This document shows, piece after piece, positions 29,873-39,283 of a DNA stretch of 64,000 bases. Location of the stretch: assembly GCF_014279835.1 (NCBI RefSeq), contig NZ_CP047942.1, positions 62,001 to 126,000 on the forward strand, in the 5' to 3' direction. The notes under the pieces were generated by a model that saw nothing but the letters and a program-made list of their open reading frames with translations, had not been told where the DNA came from and did no database searches. A program made the translations under genes and the position numbers. The stretch's first letter is position 1. Every line of letters begins with the position of its first letter. Origin of the DNA: Synechococcus sp. MVIR-18-1 (GTDB lineage Bacteria; Cyanobacteriota; Cyanobacteriia; PCC-6307; Cyanobiaceae).

Positions 29873-31939
29873 ATGCCTAGCATCAACGACTCCTCTAGTC
29901 AGCATGAATTAGAGCTACTGCAAGCAGCTCTGGATTTTGCGGAAGAAGAAAATGATATTACCAGCGAGATGTTAGCTCTTGCCGAAGAAGAGAATGAAAT
30001 GTATAGAGAAACGCTTAGCTGGAAGGCCACTGCTCCATTAAGAAGGGCTAAAACTATTTCAAGCCTGGCTTCTTATTGTGTTAGTGAAAGTACTCATTCC
30101 ATTTTAAGTAGAAAAGGTATACGGAGCACTTTTCAGGATCTGATGCAATTGATTAGTCAGGAGTTGAAGACTGGCTTTGAGGGGGTTGCGCTTGCATCAA
30201 AGCAATCAGGAGTGTCTCGTGAAACTTCTTATATGGATTGGTGGAGGTTGTATGGCAACGACCAGCCTGAAGATCTTTCGGCAGCTTCTGCAAATCTTCA
30301 TTCTTTCAGACATCAACCACTAATTTCAGTTGTCGTGCCTTGCTACAACCCAAAACCATTATGGCTGCAAGCCGCAATCGATTCTGTTAGGAGTCAGGTC
30401 TACCCAAATTGGCAACTGTGTATAGCCGACGATGCATCTACCGATAGCGCAGTTATTGAACTTCTTCGTTCGACACAGAGTGAATCCAGGGGTGCCATCG
30501 ATGTTGTGTTTAAGGAGACAAACGAGCATATAAGTGCAACATCAAATTGTGCACTTAAGCTTGCTAAAGGTGAATGGATTGTTCTCTTAGACCATGACGA
30601 TGTCTTGCATCCCCTAGCGCTTTATTATTTAGTTGAATTGATTAATAACAGGCCTGATGCTCAGCTTGTTTATAGCGATGAAGATAAAATTGATTCCAAA
30701 GGTAGGCTGTTTGACCCATACTTTAAGCCTGCTTGGAATCAAGAATTGATACGATCTCAGAACTTTTTTTCTCATCTAGGTTGTTATAGGCGTGAATTAG
30801 TCTCTCAAGTTGGTGGTTTTAGAGAGGGTTATGAGGGCTCTCAAGATTATGATTTGCTTTTGCGTTGTTGGGATGTTGTAGGGGATAAAGCCATCGCTCA
30901 CATTCCACGTGTGCTTTATCATTGGCGAGCACATTCTCAAAGCACTGCAGCTGCTGCTTCTTCCAAGCCCTATGCCCTTAATGCAGCTTTAAAAGCACTC
31001 GAGGATCATCTTGAACGTAAGGGAGTGATCGCAAATGTTCACTCTGGCTCTCATGGATATCACATTATTAATTACGCTATACCCGTACATCCTCCTCTTG
31101 TTTCTATTGTTGTACCAACCAGGGACTCTCCAGATCTTCTGAGAAAGTGCTTGGCCACTGTTATCAATGAAACTAAGTATCCCAATTGGGAAATGCTGAT
31201 AGTAGACAATGGGACGATTAATGCTGATGCTCTCGATATTCTTAGGTCTTTTTCGGATGATCCTCGTATATGTGTAATCAATGAGCCTGGTGAATTTAAT
31301 TATTCTGCACTTAACAATAAGGCTGTTAATAAGGCGAAAGGAGAATGGCTATGCCTTTTGAATAATGATATTGAGGTTTTGGATGAAGACTGGCTCAATA
31401 AAATGGTCTCTTCTGCGGTACAGCCTGGTGTTTCAGCTGTCGGTGCAAGACTCTTGTATCCGAATAAGACTATTCAGCATGTTGGAGTTATTCTTGGCTT
31501 AGGTGGCGTGGCAGGGCATTGCCATACAGGGTTATCTCTGAATTCAGGAGGATACTTTTGTCGCTCACTTGTTGCTCATGATGTTGAAGCGTCAACCGCT
31601 GCTTGTCTACTTGTTAATGCCGATTCTTATCGTCAAGTCGGTGGTTTTGATGATGAATACTTGAAAGTAGCCTTTAATGATGTTGATTTGTGTATAAAGC
31701 TGCGTCAACTTGGTGGACGTATCGTTTTGAATCCGAATGTCTCGTTAATTCATCATGAATCTGCCAGTCGAGGTTCTGATTTAAGCCCTGATAAAAAGCG
31801 TCGTTTTCGTAGAGAAGTTGCTGTGATGAAGCACCGCTGGAGAAACCGTCTTCTTAATGACCACTCTTATAATCCAAACCTGAGCCTTTCCAATGACTTC
31901 CAACTTTCATCGCCACCTAGGGATAGGACTTGTCGCTAA
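29873..31939 (+). CDS. Two-domain family 2 glycosyltransferase
   Basis: 688 residues. Residues 1-60 are acidic and heptad-like (ALDFAEEENDI, LALAEEENEMYRE), probably a short coiled coil. GT-A domain 1 spans about residues 150-370 (VVVPCYNPKPLW, ADDASTD, LLDHDDVLHP). Domain 2 spans about 415-650 (SIVVPTRDSPDLL, VDNGT, CLLNNDIEVLDEDW, and FNDVDLCIKLRQLGGRIV). Such tandem enzymes can add alternating sugars or two different links. The gene's last 23 bases overlap the end of wzt on the other strand. Confidence 0.9.
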   Translation: MPSINDSSSQHELELLQAALDFAEEENDITSEMLALAEEENEMYRETLSWKATAPLRRAKTISSLASYCVSESTHSILSRKGIRSTFQDLMQLISQELKTGFEGVALASKQSGVSRETSYMDWWRLYGNDQPEDLSAASANLHSFRHQPLISVVVPCYNPKPLWLQAAIDSVRSQVYPNWQLCIADDASTDSAVIELLRSTQSESRGAIDVVFKETNEHISATSNCALKLAKGEWIVLLDHDDVLHPLALYYLVELINNRPDAQLVYSDEDKIDSKGRLFDPYFKPAWNQELIRSQNFFSHLGCYRRELVSQVGGFREGYEGSQDYDLLLRCWDVVGDKAIAHIPRVLYHWRAHSQSTAAAASSKPYALNAALKALEDHLERKGVIANVHSGSHGYHIINYAIPVHPPLVSIVVPTRDSPDLLRKCLATVINETKYPNWEMLIVDNGTINADALDILRSFSDDPRICVINEPGEFNYSALNNKAVNKAKGEWLCLLNNDIEVLDEDWLNKMVSSAVQPGVSAVGARLLYPNKTIQHVGVILGLGGVAGHCHTGLSLNSGGYFCRSLVAHDVEASTAACLLVNADSYRQVGGFDDEYLKVAFNDVDLCIKLRQLGGRIVLNPNVSLIHHESASRGSDLSPDKKRRFRREVAVMKHRWRNRLLNDHSYNPNLSLSNDFQLSSPPRDRTCR

Positions 31940-33221
31940 TTTGTATATTAACTGACTGAAATTTAATCCCTACAAGTCCCCAGCGTACCTTGTCGGAGTG
32001 GAAGTTGAGAATTAGGGCTTCGTGGAGGTATTCGTGTTGTATATGGTCGTTTAAGCTTCCGTTTGCTACTGAAATTGTGACCGCATACTCTCCATTAGGG
32101 AGCATAGGCATCTTAAATTGAAAAGATGCAGTAATGAACTCCCCTTTTTTTGCCGTATTCTCTGCGAGTTTTTCAATCGTGTTGAGAGTATTCTCCCCAA
32201 ACAAATCTTGTCCTAGTCTATCCCTAACCATAAAACCAAGAATTGGATTCCTTAACTCTGCATTAGCAACAGCCGTGATCTCCAATTTAACATCTTCTCC
32301 TCCTTCGAGGCCTGATAGTTGAGCTCCTGCTGGGTCAAGTAGTACTGCATCGACAATTGTTGCTTGGTCTGTAGTCCATCCAGATGATCTAGATATATTA
32401 TTCTTAATATGATCTTTATCCTCCCTTTGCTGCAGACTAGAATATTGATTCCCTTGAACTTTTCTTAACTTTATCTTTTCACCATAGATGTTTTGAAGGG
32501 TGGATTGCAAATAGTTCCGGCATACATCGCGAGAATTTCCATCCTCTTTAATAGTGCCATTCTCGAGCCAAATGGCTCGTTTGCATAAATTCTGTACCAT
32601 TGCAGGATCGTGACTTACGAACAACAGTGTTCCTCTTTTACTAAACTCTCTGATGAATCGCATGCATTTTTGCGTGAAAACAGCATCTCCTACAGCGAGT
32701 GCTTCATCAACAACTAAAATGTCAGCATCAACATGGGCTATGACTGCAAAAGCCAGGCGGAGCTGCATCCCACTTGAATAGGTTTTTGTTGGCTGATCTA
32801 TAAAGTCTCCTATGTCGGCAAATGCAAGAATCTTGTTCATTCTTTCCATTACGTCCCTTCTACTTAGCCCATAGATTGCAGCATTCAGGAGTACATTCTC
32901 CCTACCGGTGAATTCGGGATTAAAGCCACTTCCTAGTTCCAAAAGAGCTGCAATTTTCCCATTAATCGCTACTGATCCTTCTGTTGGCTGAAGAATTTTG
33001 CTTATGAGCTGTAGAAGAGTACTTTTTCCTGAGCCATTACGACCAATTAAAGCCAATGATTCACCCACCTCAATATTAGCATTGATATCTTTCAGTGCAA
33101 AAAACTTTTTATGAAATGATCTTTGATTATAGAAAATAATGTCTTTAATTCGATCTAACGGATTTGAGTAGATCTTAAAGGTCTTGCTCGCATTAACGAT
33201 CGTAATTGAGTTGTTCTTCAT
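31917..33221 (-). CDS. wzt: ABC transporter ATP-binding protein for polysaccharide export (Wzt type)
   Basis: About 434 residues from ATG 33221, which overlaps the wzm stop codon (ATGA). Walker A is GRNGSGKST at residues 60-68, the ABC signature region is YSSGMQLRLAFA, and Walker B is DILVVDEALAVGD. After the ATPase, a C-terminal domain of about 180 residues (GAQLSGLEGGEDVKLEITAVAN and later) is of the Wzt carbohydrate-binding type, which recognises the finished glycan. With wzm it exports an O-antigen or similar polymer from the cytoplasm. Confidence 0.95.
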   Translation of the reverse strand: MKNNSITIVNASKTFKIYSNPLDRIKDIIFYNQRSFHKKFFALKDINANIEVGESLALIGRNGSGKSTLLQLISKILQPTEGSVAINGKIAALLELGSGFNPEFTGRENVLLNAAIYGLSRRDVMERMNKILAFADIGDFIDQPTKTYSSGMQLRLAFAVIAHVDADILVVDEALAVGDAVFTQKCMRFIREFSKRGTLLFVSHDPAMVQNLCKRAIWLENGTIKEDGNSRDVCRNYLQSTLQNIYGEKIKLRKVQGNQYSSLQQREDKDHIKNNISRSSGWTTDQATIVDAVLLDPAGAQLSGLEGGEDVKLEITAVANAELRNPILGFMVRDRLGQDLFGENTLNTIEKLAENTAKKGEFITASFQFKMPMLPNGEYAVTISVANGSLNDHIQHEYLHEALILNFHSDKVRWGLVGIKFQSVNIQISDKSYP

Positions 33222-34024
33222 AATACGTCCGCGAAATTCGGCTTGCATCGAAGGAAGAATCTGAGAGATAGCTCTGCTACTACTAGGGATAATAATGGAG
33301 CTATAAGTATATATATTGAGTTTGGCATTTGATGATTAATGATCACGAGTCTTGTTTGATCTACAATTGCGGCAAGTGGATTGAGCCCTAATACTGCCTG
33401 TAACTTCGAAGGTAATACCGATATCGGATAAAACACTGGCGTTACAAAGAGTAGGATTGATAAGAACAGAGAAATGATTTGCCCTATGTCCCGAATGAAT
33501 ACTCCAACCGATGAGATAAGCCAGGAGGCGCCTGCACTTAAAAGAATCAATGGAAGCCAAATCCACGGGAGCCAGAGTACTTGAGCTGAGAACCCTAAAG
33601 TTAGCCATGAGGCAATAATCAGAATTGTCATACCTGCACATGCATTGATAGTAGCAGTGCTAACAACTGAAATTGGAAGTATCTCAACAGGAAAAATTAC
33701 TTTCTTAACGTAGTTGGTGTTGCTAATGATGAGGTCAGATGACCTGCTTATTGATTCGCCGAATAAGTTTACGACTAGCAGGCCTGCGAATAAATTTAAG
33801 GCAAAAAAGTATATATTATCTTGTTGCGCATTTATACTTGTGCCCCATCTTGCTTTAAATACCACTGAAAAAATAAATGTATAGACAGCAAGCATAGACA
33901 ATGGCTGAAGAAGACTCCAAATTAGTCCCAATGTGGAGCCTCGATAGCGCCGTTTAAGATCTCGCTCACAGAATGGGAGGATTAGATTTAAGTTTTTAGT
34001 CAATGCTATTAAGTTGCTTTTCAT
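33218..34024 (-). CDS. wzm: ABC transporter permease for polysaccharide export (Wzm type)
   Basis: 268 residues with about six membrane segments, of the ABC-2 family. The N-terminus (FCERDLKRRYRGSTLGLIWSLLQP) is the typical amphipathic start of O-antigen/teichoic acid export permeases. It overlaps the upstream membrane protein gene by 4 bases and the downstream wzt gene by 4 bases, so the three genes form one tightly coupled operon. Confidence 0.95.
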   Translation of the reverse strand: MKSNLIALTKNLNLILPFCERDLKRRYRGSTLGLIWSLLQPLSMLAVYTFIFSVVFKARWGTSINAQQDNIYFFALNLFAGLLVVNLFGESISRSSDLIISNTNYVKKVIFPVEILPISVVSTATINACAGMTILIIASWLTLGFSAQVLWLPWIWLPLILLSAGASWLISSVGVFIRDIGQIISLFLSILLFVTPVFYPISVLPSKLQAVLGLNPLAAIVDQTRLVIINHQMPNSIYILIAPLLSLVVAELSLRFFLRCKPNFADVL

Positions 34025-35946
34025 CGAATAATTTGTGTGAATACAAGAAGATTGGGAGTTGATATGATATTAGTGAATCCTGCTCTTTTGAGGTTGTGCT
34101 CGTTTAGCTTTGCCAATGATAGATCTTGGTAAGAGGATACCAGGTCTGCTTGCCACTGTCTGCTATTTAATCCGATTTCACTTGTATAGTTTTGATGAGA
34201 TTTCCTCAATACTATTGTCCCAATCGATTTATCTTCCAGCCATTGTTTTAAACTACTTTCATCAGCCATGGCCTCTTTTAGCCCTGCGTAATACATGCTC
34301 TCTGCCGATTCTAGGCTCAGAGAAGTATAGTTTCTGTTGGCCAATGGCCTTGGACATTCTGATCTATAGGTCAGAATCTCTCCTATGAATGGATCCGATA
34401 AGGTAAAACTATTCGGAGACAGTTTTTTGCATAATCTATTTAAAAGGTTTAAGTCACGTTGTATCAAACTGCCATCTGCCATTGATGATGTTTCTAATGG
34501 GCTTAGTAGGTGAGGGACTTTGGAGTTCAAAATGTTTGACTCCAGACCGTTGTGTATTGGTATTCCTAATGCAACCAAAAAAATTGCAAGAGAAGCTTTC
34601 AAATAATTATTAATATTGACAAATCTTGATTCTAGGAATTTGCTAATTGCTTGGAGCAAAACTGGAATTGATATCCAGAAAAGGGTTGTCCATGCAATGC
34701 GGTACGCAACTTCGGGGCTTATCAGTTTAAATGTTAAATCATTAATGCCAGGTACCACCCATTCAGCCAGAACAATAAATGGGAGAATGCTTAGTGCAAG
34801 GGAGCTATTTTTCACCGCTCCTTCGCTTATGTATTTGCAGTATATCACTACAATCGAAAGGACTATGCATGCTATAAATGTAATTTCAATAGTAGAGTTA
34901 GGGAGGGCAGGCCAAAAAATCTGAAAGTCGTATTTTAAAAACTTAAATCTATGAACAATTTTCATGTATTCCGGATATTTGGCAACACTCACGAAATTTG
35001 GGTGTAATTCCATTTTGTTAAGAACTGCTAGCCCGGCAGCGCTGAGTATCAGTGAAAGCCCTCGCATTATCCTTTTTTTGTTAAAGGTGAAACATGTTAC
35101 TGTCCATGATGCGATTAATATATTTGCTGTAAAATACGCGGTTACTGCATGTGCTTTGTAACTGATTGTGCCCGCACATATGAGTAGTAATGATCCTAAT
35201 ACTATGTCTTTTTGTTTGGAATCTGATTTGTTTAATGAGAGAAGTAATGGTGTTGCTGAAGCAAGGATTGCTGCTATTCCTATAAGGGTTCCATTTAATG
35301 AAATTTGGTGCGCAAAGCTAAAGTTTTGGTGTCCAAAGCCGATAAGGAAGAGTAGTGTGCACAGCCATGAAAGCTCCCATCGCTTAGTTAATGCCCAGGT
35401 AAGGTTCGCGCTTGCTAGTAGAGCTGTGAATGCATTTAACGCGGCTATTTTGCCAGAAGTGTTTATTGAGTATGTATTTTGTAGATTCCATAGAAAGTGT
35501 TGCATTGAGTAATGCCAGTTGAATCTACTGTTGTATAAAAATTCCCTTCCTGCCTGGGATAGTAGTTGGTCCTGGGATAAATTTCTATTATGGTAAATGA
35601 ACATGTCTGTGGGGAATTCAATGTTTGCTCCTCTCAGTGCAAGGAATAAGCCTGCTGTAAGCGATGGCGCCAATACTGCACAATGCCACTTTAAGGCTAA
35701 TTTATTTTTCGAGAATTTGCAACCTTTGAATACAAATAAGCATATCGCACAGAAGGCGACAATGCTTTCGACTAATAGAACGAGGCTGAATGCTTGTTTT
35801 ATACTTATGAGGTCACTATTTCTTGCTGCCCAATCGGCTATTCCCCACGGAAGGATCCCAATCATGATCATTGACCATGCTGGAATGCTAAACCCCATTC
35901 CTATTAACCATGGGCAGATGATGGCCAGTATCAGCTTTGCGCTCAT
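34021..35946 (-). CDS. Large multi-spanning membrane protein of unknown function in the glycan exporter operon
   Basis: 641 residues. I count about ten to twelve hydrophobic segments over residues 1-470, then a soluble tail of about 160 residues. The layout resembles GT-C type membrane glycosyltransferases. I see no decisive catalytic motif, so the function stays open. It is the first gene of a three-gene operon and its stop overlaps the wzm start (ATGA). A ribosome-binding-like AGGAAA precedes the ATG. The base composition is A/T-rich like the neighbouring glycosyltransferase genes. An O-antigen polymerase or lipid-linked sugar transferase is a reasonable guess. Confidence 0.8.
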   Translation of the reverse strand: MSAKLILAIICPWLIGMGFSIPAWSMIMIGILPWGIADWAARNSDLISIKQAFSLVLLVESIVAFCAICLFVFKGCKFSKNKLALKWHCAVLAPSLTAGLFLALRGANIEFPTDMFIYHNRNLSQDQLLSQAGREFLYNSRFNWHYSMQHFLWNLQNTYSINTSGKIAALNAFTALLASANLTWALTKRWELSWLCTLLFLIGFGHQNFSFAHQISLNGTLIGIAAILASATPLLLSLNKSDSKQKDIVLGSLLLICAGTISYKAHAVTAYFTANILIASWTVTCFTFNKKRIMRGLSLILSAAGLAVLNKMELHPNFVSVAKYPEYMKIVHRFKFLKYDFQIFWPALPNSTIEITFIACIVLSIVVIYCKYISEGAVKNSSLALSILPFIVLAEWVVPGINDLTFKLISPEVAYRIAWTTLFWISIPVLLQAISKFLESRFVNINNYLKASLAIFLVALGIPIHNGLESNILNSKVPHLLSPLETSSMADGSLIQRDLNLLNRLCKKLSPNSFTLSDPFIGEILTYRSECPRPLANRNYTSLSLESAESMYYAGLKEAMADESSLKQWLEDKSIGTIVLRKSHQNYTSEIGLNSRQWQADLVSSYQDLSLAKLNEHNLKRAGFTNIISTPNLLVFTQIIR

Positions 35947-36101
35947 TCTTCAGCTTTCCTATTGATTGTTAGACGTTATCATGTGAATATAACTGCCTGC
36001 ATTTTTTGTCGCATTGTTTGTTGCGAGTGTAGTGTTTGTATTGCTCTGGAATAAATTTTTTGTTAGGTTGTTTTTGTAATGACTTTATATTGATGCATTG
36101 A

Positions 36102-36839
36102 TTAGTCACCGAGAAATTCAATGATTTCGCGATCTTTGAGGCTCTGCGATTCGCCAGAGTTTACTGAGGGATTGAATTTTATATTACTTGTTGATTCCAT
36201 TAGTTTTTGGATAATCCTTAGTTGATCTTCCAGTTGATCAATCCGCTCCATCAGGTTGCGGATCACATTCGCTTCTGCATCCGGTAAGGCCGAGTGCGCC
36301 AAGGGATTGATGCGCACGCCGCTCTGGTGAATCACCCGCCCGGGGATCCCCACAACCGTGCAGTTCTGCTCAACGCTGCGCACGACCACGGAGCCAGCAC
36401 CAATTCTGGTGTTAGCGCCCACCTCAATGGCCCCCAGCACCTTGGCGCCGGCTCCCACCACCACGTTGTTGGCGAGCGTTGGGTGACGCTTGCCGCTGTC
36501 TTTGCCCGTACCGCCCAGGGTGACGCCTTGATAGAGCAGGCAGCGATCACCAATTTCGCTGGTTTCACCAATCACCACCCCCATGCCGTGATCGATGAAC
36601 ACGCTGCGGCCGATTGTGGCGCCGGGGTGGATCTCGATCCCGGTAATTCCTCGCCCCAGCTGGCTGAGCAGGCGTGCCGGCAGTTTCAGGGGTAGGCGCG
36701 AACGCCAGAGCCGATGGCTCAGCCTGTGCAGGCTGATCGCTTGAAAGCCCGGATAGCAGAGCAGGATCTCGAGAGGCCCGCGCGCTGCGGGATCCCGTTC
36801 GCGGATGATCGCAAAGTCGGCCCGAATTTGATCAAGCAT
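36102..36839 (-). CDS. cysE: Serine O-acetyltransferase
   Basis: Transfers acetyl from acetyl-CoA to serine, the first step of cysteine synthesis. 245 residues. The helical N-terminus ([27 protein letters not shown]) leads into a left-handed beta-helix of hexapeptide repeats ([29 protein letters not shown], with the catalytic histidine). An extra tail of about 50 residues after the repeats is partly coiled-coil ([18 protein letters not shown]). The gene sits three bases behind the GntR regulator gene on the same strand. Confidence 0.96.
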   Translation of the reverse strand: MLDQIRADFAIIRERDPAARGPLEILLCYPGFQAISLHRLSHRLWRSRLPLKLPARLLSQLGRGITGIEIHPGATIGRSVFIDHGMGVVIGETSEIGDRCLLYQGVTLGGTGKDSGKRHPTLANNVVVGAGAKVLGAIEVGANTRIGAGSVVVRSVEQNCTVVGIPGRVIHQSGVRINPLAHSALPDAEANVIRNLMERIDQLEDQLRIIQKLMESTSNIKFNPSVNSGESQSLKDREIIEFLGD

Positions 36840-36842
36840 GGC

Positions 36843-37832
36843 CTAGCTGCTAACCAAGCCAATTTCCTTGCGGAGGAGCTCGATCGTGTCACCACTGAGG
36901 TAGCTCTCGGCGCAGTGCACTTGGGGCATGCGCATTAGTTGGGAGCGGTTTTGACGCAGGCTTTGCTCTACCAGCGGCATGCTGGGGCGATCACACAGCA
37001 CGTGGCTAGAGGCGCGCAGAAGGGCCAGCAGCCTGCTGCCGATGTCTGGAGTTGCCGTCATCAGCAGCAGGTCATTGCCGCGCATGCTGTGCAGGATCAC
37101 CTCGGCAGCGCGCAGGATGCCAGGGCTGATGCTCACCAGGCCAACGCAGCTGCCTTGGCGGAGCTCTTTGAGCATCCCCAATTCCGCCTTGAAGTCATTG
37201 AGATCCACCGCCACAGCGCGCACACCGTGCTTTTTGGCCAGTTCTTCGATGGGTTGAAGGAAGTACCTGCTGGTGACCACCGTTCCATTGCTGGCGTTCT
37301 CAAGCACGCTCTCGAGCTCTTCCATTGGCACCACTTCCACGGGAACGTTGATGTTGGGTTCGAGTTCTTCTGCGATCAGCATCGAAGCGCCAATGTCTTC
37401 TCGCGGGGTGCTCACGAGCACCCGGGCGCCGCAGCGCAGGCGCCAATCGATTTCACGCGTGAGTAGTTCTCGCGTTTGCTGCAGGGTGCAACCCGCGTTG
37501 AGCAGTCCATCCACGCATTTGCGCACCTCTCGATCGAGATCGGTGACGCCACGATTGCGGATATGGGGCGGCGTTCGGATTTCCCGTGGCTTCTGTTGAT
37601 CGCGGACATAGATCCCTGAACCTGCCATCGCTTCCACCACCCCATCGGTTTCGAGCTGGCGGTACACCTTGCTGATGGTGTTGCGATGCAAGCCGGTCTG
37701 CATCGCCAGCTGTCTCGTACTCGGAAGACGATGACCAGGCGGGTAGTGCCTGGCGGCAATAGCGAAACAGATCTGGTTGTAGAGCTGGGTCGATGCCGGT
37801 ATGTCGCTTTCCTGTTGGATGTGGAATCGCAC
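36843..37832 (-). CDS. GntR family transcriptional regulator
   Basis: About 329 residues from GTG 37832 (MRFHIQQESDIPASTQLYNQI). A TTG at 37886 gives a less likely longer form. The N-terminal winged-helix domain is clear: LPSTRQLAMQTGLHRNTISKVYRQLETDGVVEA. The C-terminal 200 residues do not look like the aminotransferase domain of MocR regulators. They contain a Rossmann-like or periplasmic-binding-like segment (RVLVSTPREDIG, GLVSISPGILRAAEVIL). The ligand is unknown. Being directly upstream of cysE suggests a link with cysteine/sulfur or nitrogen metabolism, by inference only. Confidence 0.9.
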   Translation of the reverse strand: MRFHIQQESDIPASTQLYNQICFAIAARHYPPGHRLPSTRQLAMQTGLHRNTISKVYRQLETDGVVEAMAGSGIYVRDQQKPREIRTPPHIRNRGVTDLDREVRKCVDGLLNAGCTLQQTRELLTREIDWRLRCGARVLVSTPREDIGASMLIAEELEPNINVPVEVVPMEELESVLENASNGTVVTSRYFLQPIEELAKKHGVRAVAVDLNDFKAELGMLKELRQGSCVGLVSISPGILRAAEVILHSMRGNDLLLMTATPDIGSRLLALLRASSHVLCDRPSMPLVEQSLRQNRSQLMRMPQVHCAESYLSGDTIELLRKEIGLVSS

Positions 37833-37935
37833 GCCGGTGGACCGGATTGATGTGGCCACCTTAAGGACTGGACGGCTTGGTGACAATTGCTGAGCTGATC
37901 CTTGCCTCGATCTAGGGACTTATCTTCACGCGCTG

Positions 37936-38601
37936 ATGTCTAATTCCTCCCTTTTTCCGCCCGTGCTTCCTGAGATCTTTGGCCTTAATGCTTGGGTGCG
38001 GGGTGTGGCCGATCGCCTTTCGGCGGCTGGCGTTCCGGCTTTGGCGATGCCGCTGTTTGCGCGCACGGCCCCAGAGCTGGAGTTGGGGTATGACCCTGAG
38101 TCCACCAAGGAAGGTCGGCGCCATAAGGAGGCCACGAGCACCGAGGGGATCATGGCGGACGTTCAAGCCTCGATTGATTGGTTGCGGGAGGCGCTTGAAA
38201 CCCGTGATCAGCCCCTGCGCATCACGGTGGTGGGGTTCTGTTTTGGCGGGCATGCCGCTCTTCTGGCCGCCACCCTCACTGACGTAGTTGTGAGCTTGGA
38301 TTTTTATGGGGCTGGGGTGAGCCGTGGGAGGCCCGGTGGAGGAGCCCCCAGCTTGGAGCTGCTGCCCGGAGTGCAAGGAGAGCTGCATTGCTTGTGCGGC
38401 AGCATCGATCCCCTGATTCCAAGCTCAGAGCAACAGGCGATTCAGGCTGCACTGCAAAGGGTGGATCCCACAGGCCTGCGCTTGCGCTACAGCGCCTTTG
38501 AGGGCGCTGATCACGGCTTTATGTGCGAAGCCCGTGATCAGTATCACCAGGCCTCAGCGCAGGAGGGCTGGAGGCTGCTTCTAGAAGCAGCTCACTCCTG
38601 A
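37936..38601 (+). CDS. Dienelactone hydrolase family protein
   Basis: 221 residues of the alpha/beta hydrolase DLH family. The nucleophile is Cys102 in GFCFGGH, with Asp158 (CGSIDPLIP) and His193 (GADHGFM) completing the triad. The protein starts directly at [11 protein letters not shown] and so misses the first strand found in many family members. The frame is open only to 37894 upstream and offers no better start. Substrate unknown. Its end overlaps infC by 10 bases on the other strand. Confidence 0.9.
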   Translation: MSNSSLFPPVLPEIFGLNAWVRGVADRLSAAGVPALAMPLFARTAPELELGYDPESTKEGRRHKEATSTEGIMADVQASIDWLREALETRDQPLRITVVGFCFGGHAALLAATLTDVVVSLDFYGAGVSRGRPGGGAPSLELLPGVQGELHCLCGSIDPLIPSSEQQAIQAALQRVDPTGLRLRYSAFEGADHGFMCEARDQYHQASAQEGWRLLLEAAHS

Positions 38602-39230
38602 GTGATGATCCGACGCGCCGGTGAAGGAATCGTGCGCACCGCGTTGTTCCCCGCACCCTCTTCCTTGTCTTTCTTCAACAGAGGAGCTTTGCGGGGTGTG
38701 AGAAACATGATCATGTTGCGGCCTTCGCGCTTCGGAGGCTGTTGCACCTCGGCGGGCTCTTCCAGGTCTTTGGCCATCCGGCGCAGCAACACCTCGGCCA
38801 AGGCGGTGTGCTGAATTTCCCGGCCTCGGAAAATCACCGTGCACTTCACCTTGTCGCCGGCTTTAAGGAAGCGCTGTGCTTGACCAATACGAACGTCGTA
38901 ATCGTGAGAATCGATTTTGTAACGCATCTTGACCTCCTTGACTTCGGTCTGATGCGACTTCTTCTTGGCTTCCTTGGCTTTCTTTTCTTGCTCGAATTTG
39001 AATTTGCCGTAGTCCATGATCCGGCAAACCGGCGGATCGGCTTTCTCGCTCACCAGTACGAGATCGAGCTCGCGTTCACGCGCAACTTCTAGTGCTTTTT
39101 CCCGGTCGATCACCCCCAGCTGCTCTCCGTCTGCGTCAACAACCCTGAGCTGTGGGTAGCTGATGCGGTCATTGATGTTGGGGAGCTCCCGGACGGGGGC
39201 GCGACGGTCAAAGCGAGGACGTGGGGGCAT
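38592..39230 (-). CDS. infC: Translation initiation factor IF-3
   Basis: 212 residues. The N-terminal domain has [28 protein letters not shown], a Lys-rich linker ([24 protein letters not shown]) follows, then the C-terminal domain with [30 protein letters not shown]-3 keeps ribosomal subunits apart and checks the start codon. A further tail of about 40 residues ([25 protein letters not shown]...) extends past the usual end. Confidence 0.97.
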   Translation of the reverse strand: MPPRPRFDRRAPVRELPNINDRISYPQLRVVDADGEQLGVIDREKALEVARERELDLVLVSEKADPPVCRIMDYGKFKFEQEKKAKEAKKKSHQTEVKEVKMRYKIDSHDYDVRIGQAQRFLKAGDKVKCTVIFRGREIQHTALAEVLLRRMAKDLEEPAEVQQPPKREGRNMIMFLTPRKAPLLKKDKEEGAGNNAVRTIPSPARRIITQE

Positions 39231-39283
39231 TCAGTGTTGTGAAGGGCTGCTGATTGAAAGCGGTGCTCAGCAGAGATTGCTCT

